From: Paragordius varius
Lineage: Eukaryota > Nematomorpha
Reading direction: 5' to 3'
NCBI GenBank assembly: GCA_964247055.1
Contig: OZ176050.1
Location: forward strand, 4,960,001-5,024,000
Length of the DNA: 64,000 bases
Shown here: piece after piece, positions 10,601 through 22,300 of the stretch
How the letters are laid out: each line of letters opens with the position of its first letter
Numbering within the stretch: position 1 is the stretch's first letter
Program-made: the position numbers and the translations under genes
The notes under the pieces: generated by a model
Databases searched by the model: none
Told to the model about the DNA's origin: nothing
Seen by the model: the letters and a program-made list of their open reading frames with translations, nothing else

Positions 10601-13431
10601 CACAAAGCCACTTCTTTTCATTGTTATAAATATATAGATTCATTCTATTTTTCTGGATTAATGATGGTAAATTGTTTGTAGCTGAAGAATCCTTAGTCTT
10701 CCAACCAATAACCGGCATTCATAGTTTGTAGCTTACAGATCTTGGGTTTGTCTTATGTTAATGCTAGGCGACTAACTTATTTTATTGCCTTAAATGCATT
10801 TTGTTTTATCGAATCATCATTATCTAAACTTTGAATATAACTGTAGCATTATTTTGGGGAAATGGTTTTCTTGAATGTATGGTACTTTAAATATTTCATA
10901 AATATAATTTTCATAAATTATTTATTTCTTAGGGCCAGGTATGGGTGCTGCATTACTCTCCGTTGCCATTGTGGCCCGAACACTTTCGCGACTTTGGAAG
11001 TGTCCCCTTATCGGTGTTAATCATTGCATAGCGCACATTGAAATGGGCCGTTTAATAACAGGAGCTAAAAATCCTGTCGTACTTTATGTTAGTGGTGGAA
11101 ATACTCAAGTAAACGATTTATCTTATTATAGCAAATATGCACATAAAGTTACGGATGTGAGTTTCTCCTTAAATGGTTATTAATTGCAATAATAACTCCC
11201 TTATGAAAATATTTTAAATAAAATTATATATTATTTTCTTTTACAAATAAAATATTTTGGTTCTTTGTATACAGGTAATACAATTTAATCATATATATTT
11301 AAAATTGAGTACAATTTACATTACATTATATGTTTATTTAAATTAGATTGTATTACAATAATTTAACAATTTTTAGCAGTTGTTGACAAATATGGTTAAA
11401 AAAATACATATTTTTACTTATTAGATTTTATTTTTATTTAATAAAAGGTTTAAGATAATTTGTCTTTACATAAAACCAGACTATGTTTATGTTGACTAAA
11501 AGCACTAATTAATCCCATTTTTTTGTAACCATTATCCATATCAGTTAACTTTATAAAGAAACATCCTTTTTAATAGTATTCCCTCTTTACTTTAATCCCC
11601 ACTCCCATAATTTTTATTTAGAGTGTTTGTGATATATATAGATTAAGATAGTCTTACACTTAACACAAATGCTTCCAGGTCAGCTTTAGTCTTTTAGTTT
11701 ATACTCTAATATTTAATAAAATATTTTCTGCAATACCGTAAAACCTTATTTAAATACACAATTGTTTATTATTTTAACAATCTTAAAAATCAGTTGCAGG
11801 CTCCGCAAAAAATTATTTAGGTATACATGATAAATACCTCTGATCTAAATCAATATACATTGAGAAAATCTTTATAGCATATCTTTTGATCATTATCATC
11901 AATTTTAGTTTGCATTTTTTCTAACCTACTTTTTTTTTAATTTTACAAAATCATATAATGATAGATTATTGCATATTCGGGTCAACGATATCGCATTCTG
12001 GGTGAAACGCTTGACATTGCCGTTGGGAATTGTTTGGATCGTTTTGCACGCATCCTTAAACTCCCGAATGAACCATCCCCCGGTTTTAATATAGAGAGAT
12101 TTGCTAGGGAAGCTAAATCACCACAAAATGATTCCTGCAAATATTTACCTCTGCCTTACGTAGTTAAGGGGATGGATGTTTCATTTTCCGGTCTTCTTAG
12201 CCATATTGAACAACTGATGGCGAAACATAGGATTACAACGACAACAAATGACATAGATAATTTTAATATGGGTAACTAGTTATTTTCAATAAGGTGTATT
12301 GCTTTTTTAAAATGGTGATGAGCTTTTGAAAATGCGAGTTAATAGGTACCAAAAACATGAAAATTTGATGTGTATTATAATTTATAATTATATACACAAA
12401 TTAAATTCGAAGGATAATTATATTATTGAAGTTTTGGAAAATGTTTTGGAATATATTTTTTAGCCATTTGGGGAAAAATGCGAATAGCTTTTTTCTGAAA
12501 ACAAAGATTTTCGTATTTTCACCCAAAGTCACCATTACCATACGTACATGACTTAAAAATATTTTAATTTAATTTAGACATGCACGATTTGGCACAGAGT
12601 ATAATGCCAACTAACCCCTATTATTAAATTAGACAATTATGTTGATCGAACCAATTTATGGTTTATCTACTTTTATAGGAGATGAAATAACCCCAAGTAC
12701 ACCCATTATGTGCATGAATGATAAGGTTTATACTGCAGGTGAATTGTGTTATTCGTTACAGGAAACGGCCTTTTCCATGTTGGTAGAAATAACTGAACGT
12801 GCTTTGGCTCATTGCTCAAAACAAGACTATTATAATCAGGTGTCAGAAAACGACAAAAATATTCTCAAAAAGATTAGCGAAACTTTAGAGGGAAATTTTA
12901 ATGGGGATGGTTTCCACAATGATAACATTCCAGAAGAAATTATGGTTGTTGGTGGGGTAGGATGTAATCTTCGACTTCAAGAAATGTTAAGTATGATGTA
13001 ATTACATTGGGGTCAGTTTTTGACCGGTTAAATAATTGGTTTAACTGCTTATGATTGTAGTCATTTACATTTATAACCAGACTATTACCACTACAAATTA
13101 AGATATACAATGAAAATTATTCAAAACAACTGATAAAATCATAGTATAAATCCAATTATAAGCGTTCTGTATAAATCTTTATAAAATATTATAATATTAT
13201 ATTTTTAATTTAATCTAATAAATAGGCTGTATGGCCCGAGATCGACCCAATGCAATTTCTTATGCGACAGATGAAAGGTTTTGTATTGACAACGGGGCGA
13301 TGATAGCATACACTGGTCTATTAATGTATAAACATAGCAAAAATCCTGAAACGGAATTTACACGTGAAGATTCTACAGTTACCCAAAGATATAGAACAGA
13401 TGAAGTGTTGGTTAATTGGAGAGATGATTGA
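7635..13431 (+). CDS. OSGEP: KEOPS tRNA N6-threonylcarbamoyladenosine transferase (Kae1)
   Basis: Catalytic subunit of KEOPS, which makes t6A37 on ANN-decoding tRNAs. Exons 7635-7749, 7775-7894, 10933-11108, 11965-12271, 12679-12990 and 13226-13431 give 411 aa. Landmarks: [28 protein letters not shown], metal-binding [78 protein letters not shown] and the terminal [15 protein letters not shown]. It is about 75 aa longer than human OSGEP because of polar insertions after VSFSGLL and after the ERALAHC segment. Intron 1 is 25 nt; the others are 3038, 856, 407 and 235 nt. Intron 2 holds a Helitron-like element. The cytosolic form (OSGEP), not mitochondrial OSGEPL1, is indicated by the N-terminus and the ending. 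Confidence 0.97.
8241..10638 (-). mobile_element. Helitron-like non-autonomous element, copy A (OSGEP intron 2)
   Basis: Read on the minus strand it starts TCTATATATTTATAAC at 10638 after an A. It ends with a hairpin (8253-8270, GTCAC/GTGAC stem) 8 nt before CTAC at 8244-8241, followed by T. Inside are degenerate tandem units of roughly 300 bp, each with a gGTAGCCCCCTACCC core (near 8660, 8965, 9430, 9747, 10146) and a second half with gggcctaattaacggc. Copy B at 60047-62020 has the same layout inverted. No Rep/helicase coding sequence is present. Helitron assignment rests on end structure only. Confidence 0.55.
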
Positions 13432-13557
13432 TAAATATAAATGTATATATTACTTCTTTGTTGTATGTATACATTTGATTTTAGAATTTGCAAATGTTCT
13501 TAAATATACCATAGTGTTCTATGTTGTGTGATATATAACTTTTTATTGTGATTCATC

Positions 13558-16504
13558 ATGATCATTCGATTTATCTTGATTGCTGTTAATGGCTTACTCA
13601 TGATAGCTGGGTTAGCGCTTTTCGGGTTAGGCCTTTGGTCCATTCAGTATGAAAAGGTGATTGAACAAATACCCGATATACAGAGTCTGGCCACATCAAT
13701 TTACATGATTATAGTTGCCAGTGTCGTTATTGTTATAGTCACGTTTTTAGGGTGTTGTGGAGCCTTTTTTAAACGGAAATGGGCCCTTGGCCTTTACATT
13801 ATTTTTATGTTGTTACTTACCGTTTTCCTCATGATTGGGGATGGAATTCAATTTTTTGGTAAGATGAAGATTGCAACTAAAACACGCGATTTTATGACAT
13901 ATTCCTTGGTTAATGTTTATGGAACCTCGACACTCTCGGGTGGAAATTCAACGGGAAATCCGTCAGCCTCTGCTGCTCTACCATTCCGTAATCCCTTTGA
14001 GAATCCAACCGATGTTTTAGCGTATGGACAAACGTGGTTTTGGGACGAACTCCAATCCAAACTTGAATGTTGTGGCGTTGATGAAAAAACAATGCCTCAA
14101 ACGTATCATCTCTGGTCCACAAGCCGATGGTACAGACAAATACTCGGTAATCACACGCATGTCGGAAATTGGACTTTTTCCAAAGAAAAGGATAATGAAT
14201 CTCACAAAAATAAAACCGCTAAGCTTTCGGCTCTTGGCAAACACAGCCAAAATGTAACTGCATCACATAGTAAAAGTGGTGGTCAAAAGACAACTCCGCC
14301 CGAAATCATAGGTAACGTTGATGGAGGCGGCCGAGGAGCCTCTTTTGAACGATATATATCACCACAGAAAGTAATGGTTTATATCGAATGATAGATAAAT
14401 ATTGAATCTTGTAAAATATTAAATAAGTTTCTCTACATTTTTTCTACCAGTCGTCCAAGGTTTTTGATTTAATCCGTATTATTTTGATTTAGATCAAGAT
14501 ATACTATAAAACTTTTATTGTTATGAAGTATTAAATACACAAAATATAATAAGTAATCATCTTAATCTCTATTATTTGGCCTTTTTAAAATTAGCGCTTA
14601 TATAAATCCAGGGGCTGAAACGGAATTTTTAAATTTTTTAATCAAAAAATAAGTCTGGAAACGCCAATTTATACGGATCCTTTTATTCTTTTTTAATTTT
14701 TAATGTGAAAAGTGGAACAAAATTAATGTTTGTGGTTTTTGTGGCTATAATTTAAAGTGGCGCCAAAAATTAGAAGAGAATAAATAACAACAGGACCCGA
14801 ATTTAAATAAAATTTTATTAGCAATTTTTTAATTGGAATTATAGTCAAAAACAAATGAAACCGTTTTTGTTAGATTTTTATTGCTGGTAAATTTTTAGTT
14901 TTTAGTAATTTTATCCTGCGTGTAAAAAATTATGATAATTATGGTTCTCTTTATACATGACCCCTAATAAAAATTATTAATGTATTGTTTATCAAATATT
15001 ACTTGGTATTTGAGGAACCAAAAAATTAATTTATTTGACAGACCCATACAAAATATTTTTTTCAGTCTTTTTGATTTCTGACAAACCCTATCGAAAACGG
15101 GTTTACAAAAATATATTGTTTCCTTTAATTAAAAATTGTGATACTAATATAAGGTTATAGGGTTCAGTAAGTATGCTGCAAAACTGGTATCATTTTTTGG
15201 GAAGATGTTCGTTAGAGCGAAAAAATATTACCAAATAATGTGAATTTTCCACGTATTTGATCCCAAATAATTTAAAAAGAAAATGCCATTTCATGACTAA
15301 AACTGTTAATGGTTGAAATTTCACATGTGAATCAAATTCTATTAGCCTTAATATGCATTACTGTACTTAAGGTTGTTCCCTAAAATTATTTAGCGTTCGA
15401 AAGATTCAACACAAATAATTATTTATGATTAAAACGATTGTAATTCGATAGTCCACGCGACGTAAGTTGTTTTCTGGAAAGAATGGATATTTAACAGTAA
15501 CCCCCACCTTTCATAATGAGTCCTTATAAAATTAATTTTTTTAAAATAAACAGCCCAAATAAACTAATCATGTTCATCATAGAATATTTTGATAAATTAA
15601 TTACATTAACTATTTAAATTGACTAAAAGCGCGTGCTGTATATTTGAATTTGATTAAAAATATATGTAACTCTAAATAAGAATGGATATATATCCTAATT
15701 TTTTATGGTTAAAACTTTGATTATTCGGTATAGCATTATAAAAAAGTAAAAATCTAAATTTTTGCGTCAAAATTTTACTAACTGAAACACAAATATTATT
15801 TATTTCAACCTTATTTTTTGATTTCCACAGTTTTTGTTCTTTCGATACATAATCAAAAACACCTGACTACTTAATATCATTTATTTCGGTTTTTCCTTTT
15901 GCAACGTAATTTAAATGTCTATAGAAGCTGTTACATGTCGAGTGTGTCAAGATGGATAGACGCGCAGATTTTAAAGGGTTATACAATTTTATATGGATTT
16001 AAATTAGTGATTTTGCCAAAGAAAAATGCGTTGTTAATGTAAATCATTGAATAAAAGACCAGATTATTGTTTGTATTGAACCGTATATAGCCTGTTAAAC
16101 AAAATAATAAGGTTTTTATCGCTTTTTGCCCGCTCACACCATGTAAGCCTATTTTAAAAGAGCGCACCTAAAGCACAAAATAATAAATATGGCTAATATA
16201 GTATTCATTTACTGAAAAATCTTTATTTTTCAAAATTTAAAATTAAGATTCAAGTGACTAGCTCATTTTGTATTTATTTAAGGTGCCGAATTCGTGTTGC
16301 CCAACTACGCTCAATCAAACTTTTGTAGATCAATGTGTTAGATTGATGGAACCCGGCATGTCTTTTATATACTCTGATGGATGTTATGATAAAATAATCC
16401 GAATGATAAACAAAGGAAATTATTTCTCCAGCATAAGTCTAATTGTTTTATTGGTCATGGTTTTAAGTATTATCTTTGCGGTTATTATATTACTTAATAT
16501 GTGA
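13558..16504 (+). CDS. Tetraspanin with an expanded large extracellular loop
   Basis: Four-pass membrane organiser. Exons 13558-14370 and 16283-16504 join in phase 0 to 344 aa. TM1 (about 2-27) ends GLGLW, TM2 (about 46-68) is followed by GCCGAFFKRK, and TM3 is WALGLYIIFMLLLTVFLMIG. The large loop carries the diagnostic LECCGVD, then PNSCCP and GCYDKI, and TM4 is ISLIVLLVMVLSIIFAVIILL. The loop is about 210 aa against the usual 80-130, because of a Ser/Thr/Asn-rich stretch with several N-glycosylation sequons between CCG and PNSCC. The start lies only 126 bp after the OSGEP stop, so the promoter must be very short or overlap the OSGEP 3' end. The single intron is 1912 nt. I cannot assign a subfamily. 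Confidence 0.9.
14371..16282. other. Tetraspanin intron, mostly unannotated AT-rich DNA
   Basis: No exon or clear mobile element found. A short block at 14597-14770 (tatataaatccaggggctga, later tggcgccaaaa) resembles 32600-32735 inside a SOAT intron, suggesting an old dispersed repeat. Confidence 0.5.
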
Positions 16505-16814
16505 TACATTGTAATCATAATACATGTGTACCGTCCCAAAGATATTGATTGCTACATGGTATGATGATATACGTTTATTTATATGAAAATTTTAAATAAA
16601 TAAATGATTATTTTTATTTATATTTATTACATGCATACTTATTCAATATATTTTAAGCAAGTATAATTTTATCATATTTTTTTATAAAATATATTATCTA
16701 ACAATATATCAAAAATCAATAATTTAGGCAGGTGAGAGCTAAATGAAAGCCTATGATGTTGTTGATACAGATGGGAACGTATGAGTATACAAATTTGTAA
16801 CTTTTGAACGATTG
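16505..16814. other. Convergent intergenic region, tetraspanin 3' / fucosidase 3'
   Basis: 310 bp between two stop codons. Contains aaataaataaat near 16597, which may serve as the tetraspanin polyadenylation signal. Nothing else is evident. Confidence 0.5.
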
Positions 16815-19776
16815 TTAAATATTATTCGTTTCAATGAGATTGTTGTTGTTATCAATAACATGATTGGGCGAATTTGGGTTTCCTGATTGAAAATCAAAGA
16901 TAGTGATTTGTATGGTCCATGCTTTAAGGTGAGCGATAGGCATTATAGGTACTTTACTCAAGTCAATGTATGTCATATTATTGATTATATTCCATTCCAA
17001 GGGTATACTTTGATCTATGGATAAGAAGGAAATTTTTGTTTCCTTTTGTGTTGATTTTGCCGTTTGCAGTAACCCAGTTAAACTGGACAGTGTTAACAAA
17101 GTGCTTTGGTTGACATCATTAGATTCTGGCCAATTCATAAACATGACATTGATGGTCAACGTTGTTAAATTATTATTATTGTGGGATTTATGAAGAAACG
17201 GTATGTTAGTGGGGAGATGTTTTTTACATGTGTACCTTTTAACATAAATGTAAAAAATTATACATGAAATTGATATGAAAGTTTGAAAATGAGAAAATTT
17301 TATAAAACAATAATAGCATATACTTATTCTTGATTAAATAAATAAAATTAATTATTGTGTATTTAAATAATCATTAATTAGTAATAAAGGCTAATTCGCG
17401 ATAAAAAAAGACAAAATGATTAATAGGATAAGCTTGTCAACTAAATCAAAATTACTCCAAACCTAATACAAATAAGCATATAAATTTGCTTTACAGGGTA
17501 AATTATTAAAATAAAAGCTTAATAACTTCATTACAAAAGGGACATTTAAAGTTAAATCATCAAATAATGATTGATTGATAAGTAATATTATTATACCAAA
17601 TATTTTGAAAGGGTTCACTTTGGGCAAATGAGCAGGCATTAGTTGCGTATATTGCATCCCCATTCACTTCCAACCATTTTCCGAGTTGTAATAATCGTTC
17701 CTCAAAAATTGCGGGTATAACTCCGTCCGATGTTGGCCCAACATTTATTAAAATGTTTCCACCCAAACTAATGAAAAAATATTTTTTTTAATCTTTTATG
17801 ATTTTTTGAGAATATATAGAGCGCATATTAAAAAAATTACAATAAAAATTATATCCGTATAAAAAATTTAAAGCGGTGGCCAACTGAAAATTTGCCCATT
17901 ATTTTTTAATCGTAATTCTCTAATGCGTGGTATAGTTATTAAAAAACCAGTATTATAAATGTGTGGATTAAATATTTAACAAAAAAATAAAAACTCATAT
18001 TCAACAATACGAGATATGGTTCACAAAAAACGTTTTTATAATTAAAATGAACAGAAAAAAATAAAAAATTAGATGAAAAAAACCTTATAGTTTTGAGTAA
18101 AGTTAACAATAAATCTTCGAAACTCATAACATCAGACATGTCCATATTCCTGCGATAACCCCAAGATCTAACATCCAGTGTCATACAATTTTCCCATTTA
18201 TGTTTCATTGTGGTATCTAAATAATTGTGTTTATTTTTAATATATTTTGTCATGTGATTTAGCAAAAAATCATATATGACAAAAATTTATGGATTGAAAA
18301 AATTTATTTAAAAAAAATCAAAATACTTGGTATAAAACGATCATCGCAAGTATAATAACCGCCATGGTGACAAGCACAGCCAGTACCCCATCTATCATTC
18401 GTTACAATTGAATCTTTTACTGGACTAGGAATAGATTAGTAAATAAAAGTTTATTGTCCCAACTTAAATAAAACTAAGTCATTAATGGGAAATTTACAAT
18501 AATAAGTATTTTTAAAGAAATTACGTTAAATATTTGTAAATAAGATTAAAATGGTTTTTAAGTAAAATTCCGGTCAAAAAATCCCCAAAACCGAATGAAC
18601 AATAAAAAGTTACCAACTTTACACAAATAATAGTATGTTGTGTAAAAATAAATATTTAGGTAAATTAAGAAAGTTATGAAAATTAAACTCATTACGATGC
18701 CTTCATTGTAATAATCTGTTTTTAAAATATAAAAATATCTACCTTTCATTGTAGAGCCAAGCAAGTATATCCAAACTTTTCCAATATTCAGGCGGTCCTG
18801 CATCACCATCAAGCCATAAAATTTCGGGTTTATATTTGTTTACAAGTTCCATAATTTGTGGATGAGAAACTTTCTAAATTTTGTAAGAAATATTAATTAT
18901 TTGAATAATTTTTTTAAATTAACTTTTGGGAAATAAATTACTCAATCGAAAAATTTGTGCATTCCTAACTTTTACCGGAAAAAAAGTATATTATTTTTTA
19001 CTTCGACATATTCTTGAGTAGTGAAATTTGACCCCCGATCTTTGATATAAAGTGGATGATACCATTCATATAGTGAATAATATAACCCAAATTTTATGTG
19101 CTCATATTGTTTCATAGCGTTTGACAATTCATCTAAAAAAGATAAGTTATTGATATATATATATATATATATATATCAAAAAAAATATTAAAAAACAATT
19201 TTTAACCAAAATTGATTGACTACAATTAATAAACTGTAAGCAGCAGTTTAATTTACATATGTACCAACTATATCCCGTTTAGGACCAATATCAACCGAAT
19301 TCCAATTCCAGGAGTACGGAGATGGCCACATCGTAAAACCTTCGTGATGTTTACTTGTAAACACGACATATCTTATTTATAGAATAATAAATTTACTTTG
19401 CGCCGGATTTATTAAATATCTCGGCCCATTTGTATGGATCAAAGAAAAATGCTTTAAAATCATTAGCAAAATCAGCATATTTAAAATTTGGTGGATAATT
19501 TGATGCCGTATAATTGGTAACATCATTTGGTCGTCTTTCGGTTAATAAATTGTACCAAAACCATTCGCTATGAAATCCCGGGACTGAATATACACCCCAA
19601 TGTATAAAAATTCCAACTTTGGCTTCATCATACCATTGAGGTAAGGGTCTAGAATCAATAGAATCCCAAGAAGGAAGATATCTTAAATCATCGGTAACAA
19701 CGAATAACACAGTTTTAAAAAATATAAGAAAACTAAAGATGAGGGATTTTAGGGTTAACATATGGTATTCATTCAT
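16815..19776 (-). CDS. FUCA1: Alpha-L-fucosidase (GH29)
   Basis: Lysosomal or secreted retaining glycosidase removing alpha-L-fucose from glycans. Exons (complement) 19397-19776, 19265-19371, 19002-19132, 18743-18873, 18327-18424, 18084-18216, 17597-17767 and 16815-17235 give 523 aa. A signal peptide ([17 protein letters not shown]) precedes [21 protein letters not shown], then [50 protein letters not shown] with the nucleophile Asp, [22 protein letters not shown], and [14 protein letters not shown]. The C-terminal domain is divergent. Intron 1 is 25 nt (19372-19396); the remaining six are 110 to over 300 nt. The start could be Met at 19776 or at 19761; the latter is the cleaner signal peptide. 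FUCA1 versus FUCA2 is not resolved. Confidence 0.93.
19153..19178. repeat. (AT)n microsatellite
   Basis: A pure AT run of 26 bases within fucosidase intron 2. Shorter similar runs occur near 31833, 34030 and 47224. Confidence 0.9.
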
Positions 19777-19779
19777 AAA
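19761..19779. promoter_or_regulatory. Near-zero-length divergent start region, fucosidase / RNASEH2A
   Basis: The minus-strand ATG (19776, or 19761 for the shorter signal peptide) and the plus-strand ATG (19779) are 2 to 17 bp apart. Either the transcripts overlap in their 5' ends, each core promoter lies inside the other gene, or one start is further downstream than modelled. Confidence 0.5.
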
Positions 19780-21627
19780 TGAATTTAAATTTAAGAATAA
19801 ACCAATTTTCACCTACAAACCTTATAAATGATATCGGTAATGATTTAAAAAATGAATCCTGTATATGCGGTATAGATGAGGCTGGAAGAGGGCCTGTTTT
19901 GGGCCCTTTAGTCTACACAATTTTAGGAGCAAATTATGAACAAATAAAAGATTTGGAAAAAATGGAAATCAAAGGTATTATATAACACTTATCAAAGATT
20001 CAAAACAGATTACTCCCGAAAAGAGAGAAGAAATATATCAAAAATTAAAAAACACATGTAATTGGATTTCCACAATTTTAAGCCCAAATTTTTTAAACAT
20101 CAATATGCTTAAACGGTATTGTATAATATCAATATTTTAGCGATAAATATAATTTAAATGAAATTTCGCATGACACCATAATAAATTTAGTGGAACAATG
20201 CACTCAAATCACTAATATCAATGAAGTTTACAAAAAAATAATTTTAAGTTGTATATCGATACAGTCGGTCCACCTGAAACATTGTCAAATAAACTAAAGG
20301 TGAAATTCCCAAATATAAAAACTATCAAAGTGGAAAAAAAGGCTGACGATAAATATTTAATTGTGGGAGCTGCCAGCATTTGTTCAAAGGTTTAATTTTA
20401 TCAGTATTTTTTAGGTAATTAGAGATTATTTAGTAACGAATTGGGAATTTGTTGAGGGATTAAACCATAAAAACTTTGGATCAGGCTATCCATCAGGTTT
20501 ATAATTTATTGTATATATATAAAACATTAGATCCTCTCACAAAACAATATATAAAGGATAATTTAGATTCATTTTTTGGATTTTCCACATTTGTTAGATT
20601 TGGATGGTCAACGGCAAAAGTTTTGATTGATGCAAATTGTATAAATATACAATGGTATGTCCTTATTTTATTAATTTAAGAAGAGATGTAAAAGGCCCCC
20701 CACACTTCAATAGTGTTACTATGCAATAATCTTTTTATTAAACCTTAATTTTCGGTATAATTTATTTGGTAAATATTCAATGTTATCCATATCTCTTCTC
20801 ATATTATCTATTTTGTTATAATATTTTTTTATTATTATTGTTGTCCAAAAATATATATTTGATTGCTGGGAAGAATAATCCATTTAAATTTAAGATTATT
20901 CACAGAATGAAAACGTATATGTTTAAACCGTCATGTTGAATTTTAAAGGATAAACGGAGTTTGTTCCCAATTAATTAGTATAATTAAGTAATTAGTATAA
21001 AATAATCAAGAAACCCTATAAAATTTCGGGGAAATAAACAATTATTTTTTCCATTATATGAATATTGGTTTTGGAATTTTTATGTAAAAAATGTTAGGAT
21101 TGAAAATTCGATCAAATATTATATATTTGCCATATTAAATTAATTGTATTTAATACAATAATTCAATTAAAAATATTTGCATCTGTAATATATAATCGCC
21201 ATGCTTTTTGTTGTTCGGATTTGACTTAATAAAATTAATGGACTATGAAATCCGGGAAAATATATTTTGTTTTAAAGACGATCAAATATTTTATCTGCAT
21301 GAAAATTAATTAATTAGATGTAACTTTCTGTTTTTTGTATTTTGCGAAATAGAATTCTAAATTAACATTTCTATTTAAATTTTTGACAGGGACGAACAAG
21401 ACGACAGCCAAAAATCAGACACCACGGCAAATAAAGAGAACTCAAGCTTAAACAACAAAAGAGTTAAGAGAGCGCTCAAAAAATCAAATAACGCATCAAA
21501 CAAAGATAATCATAGCATATTAAAATATTTTAGCTCCAAATCAAATATTAACACTGTCAAAGATATGAATGTATCATCATTAACGTATCAACATATATTT
21601 CCAAATATTTCCCACAATTTTGTATAA
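19779..21627 (+). CDS. RNASEH2A: Ribonuclease H2 catalytic subunit A
   Basis: Removes RNA from RNA:DNA hybrids and single ribonucleotides from DNA, in a trimer with subunits B and C. Exons 19779-19974, 19998-20115, 20141-20225, 20249-20389, 20415-20496, 20531-20654 and 21390-21627 give 327 aa. Catalytic motifs are intact: GIDEAGRGPVLGP, YIDTVG, ASICSKVIRDYL and the ribonucleotide-sensing tyrosine in GSGYPSDP; FGFSTFVRFGW follows. Introns 1-5 are 23, 25, 23, 25 and 34 nt and the sixth is 735 nt. The last exon encodes a Lys/Ser/Asn-rich tail longer than in human. It contains SILKYF, resembling the PIP-box-like ITSYF of human RNASEH2A, so PCNA binding is possible (inference). An AATAAA lies at 21640-21645. 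Confidence 0.97.
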
Positions 21628-22300
21628 ATACATACTGTAAATAAAAATAATTATTTATTATTGAATAGTTATAATGTAAATAAAAATATCGCATGAATGA
21701 GATGGCGACAAATAAATGTTGATTGTTAAAAAGTTATCCAAAAAATTATATAAATAGATTAAACTTAAACACCGGCATGTTCATTCATTGACTAGACATA
21801 ATTCGATAGAGATATTTGCATAATATTTGGCTAAAATACAATTATTATATTGTTAAAAATGGTTAAATATTACGGTAATAAATGAAATTATACAGACGAG
21901 ACGCAAAAACAAAAAGTCAAATATTTTTTGAAAAAGACAACCATAATTTTTTAATGCTTAGAGGTAATTGAGTGTTTAACCAATTTACACCACTTATCTC
22001 CATTTACCAAAAGCAAAACGATGAGTAAACAAGATTAAAAATCATGATTATGTTTTTTAATGGAATTAGTTTTTACGTTTTGTCTAAAATTTATTTTTAC
22101 AGAAAGTTATCAAAATAGGTAAATAACTAAATTAAACAAAACACCGGCAGTTCAATCATTGACTATATTGGAGACATAATAAAGAGATTTGCATATAATA
22201 TAATCTCAAATGAGAATTGACTATGAAAGAATGTTTAAAATTTGACCAAAATACATTATGATTGTACAAAATTATGAAGATATATTCAAAAAGTAAATTT
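21628..22300. other. Convergent intergenic region, RNASEH2A 3' / CoA-transferase 3'
   Basis: 673 bp of AT-rich DNA. Two similar blocks, around 21770-21850 and 22140-22200 (acaccggcatgttcattcattgac versus acaccggcagttcaatcattgac), suggest a local duplication of about 370 bp. No coding sequence. Confidence 0.5.

Noticed and set aside
10403-10681. Open frame of 92 codons resembling one on the minus strand at 60080-60289
   Set aside because: The similarity is due to the two copies of the Helitron-like element; neither frame looks like a protein family and the two differ by frame breaks.
14017-14257. Alternative frames on both strands across the tetraspanin exon
   Set aside because: Shadows of the real frame, which has TM helices and the CCG motif.
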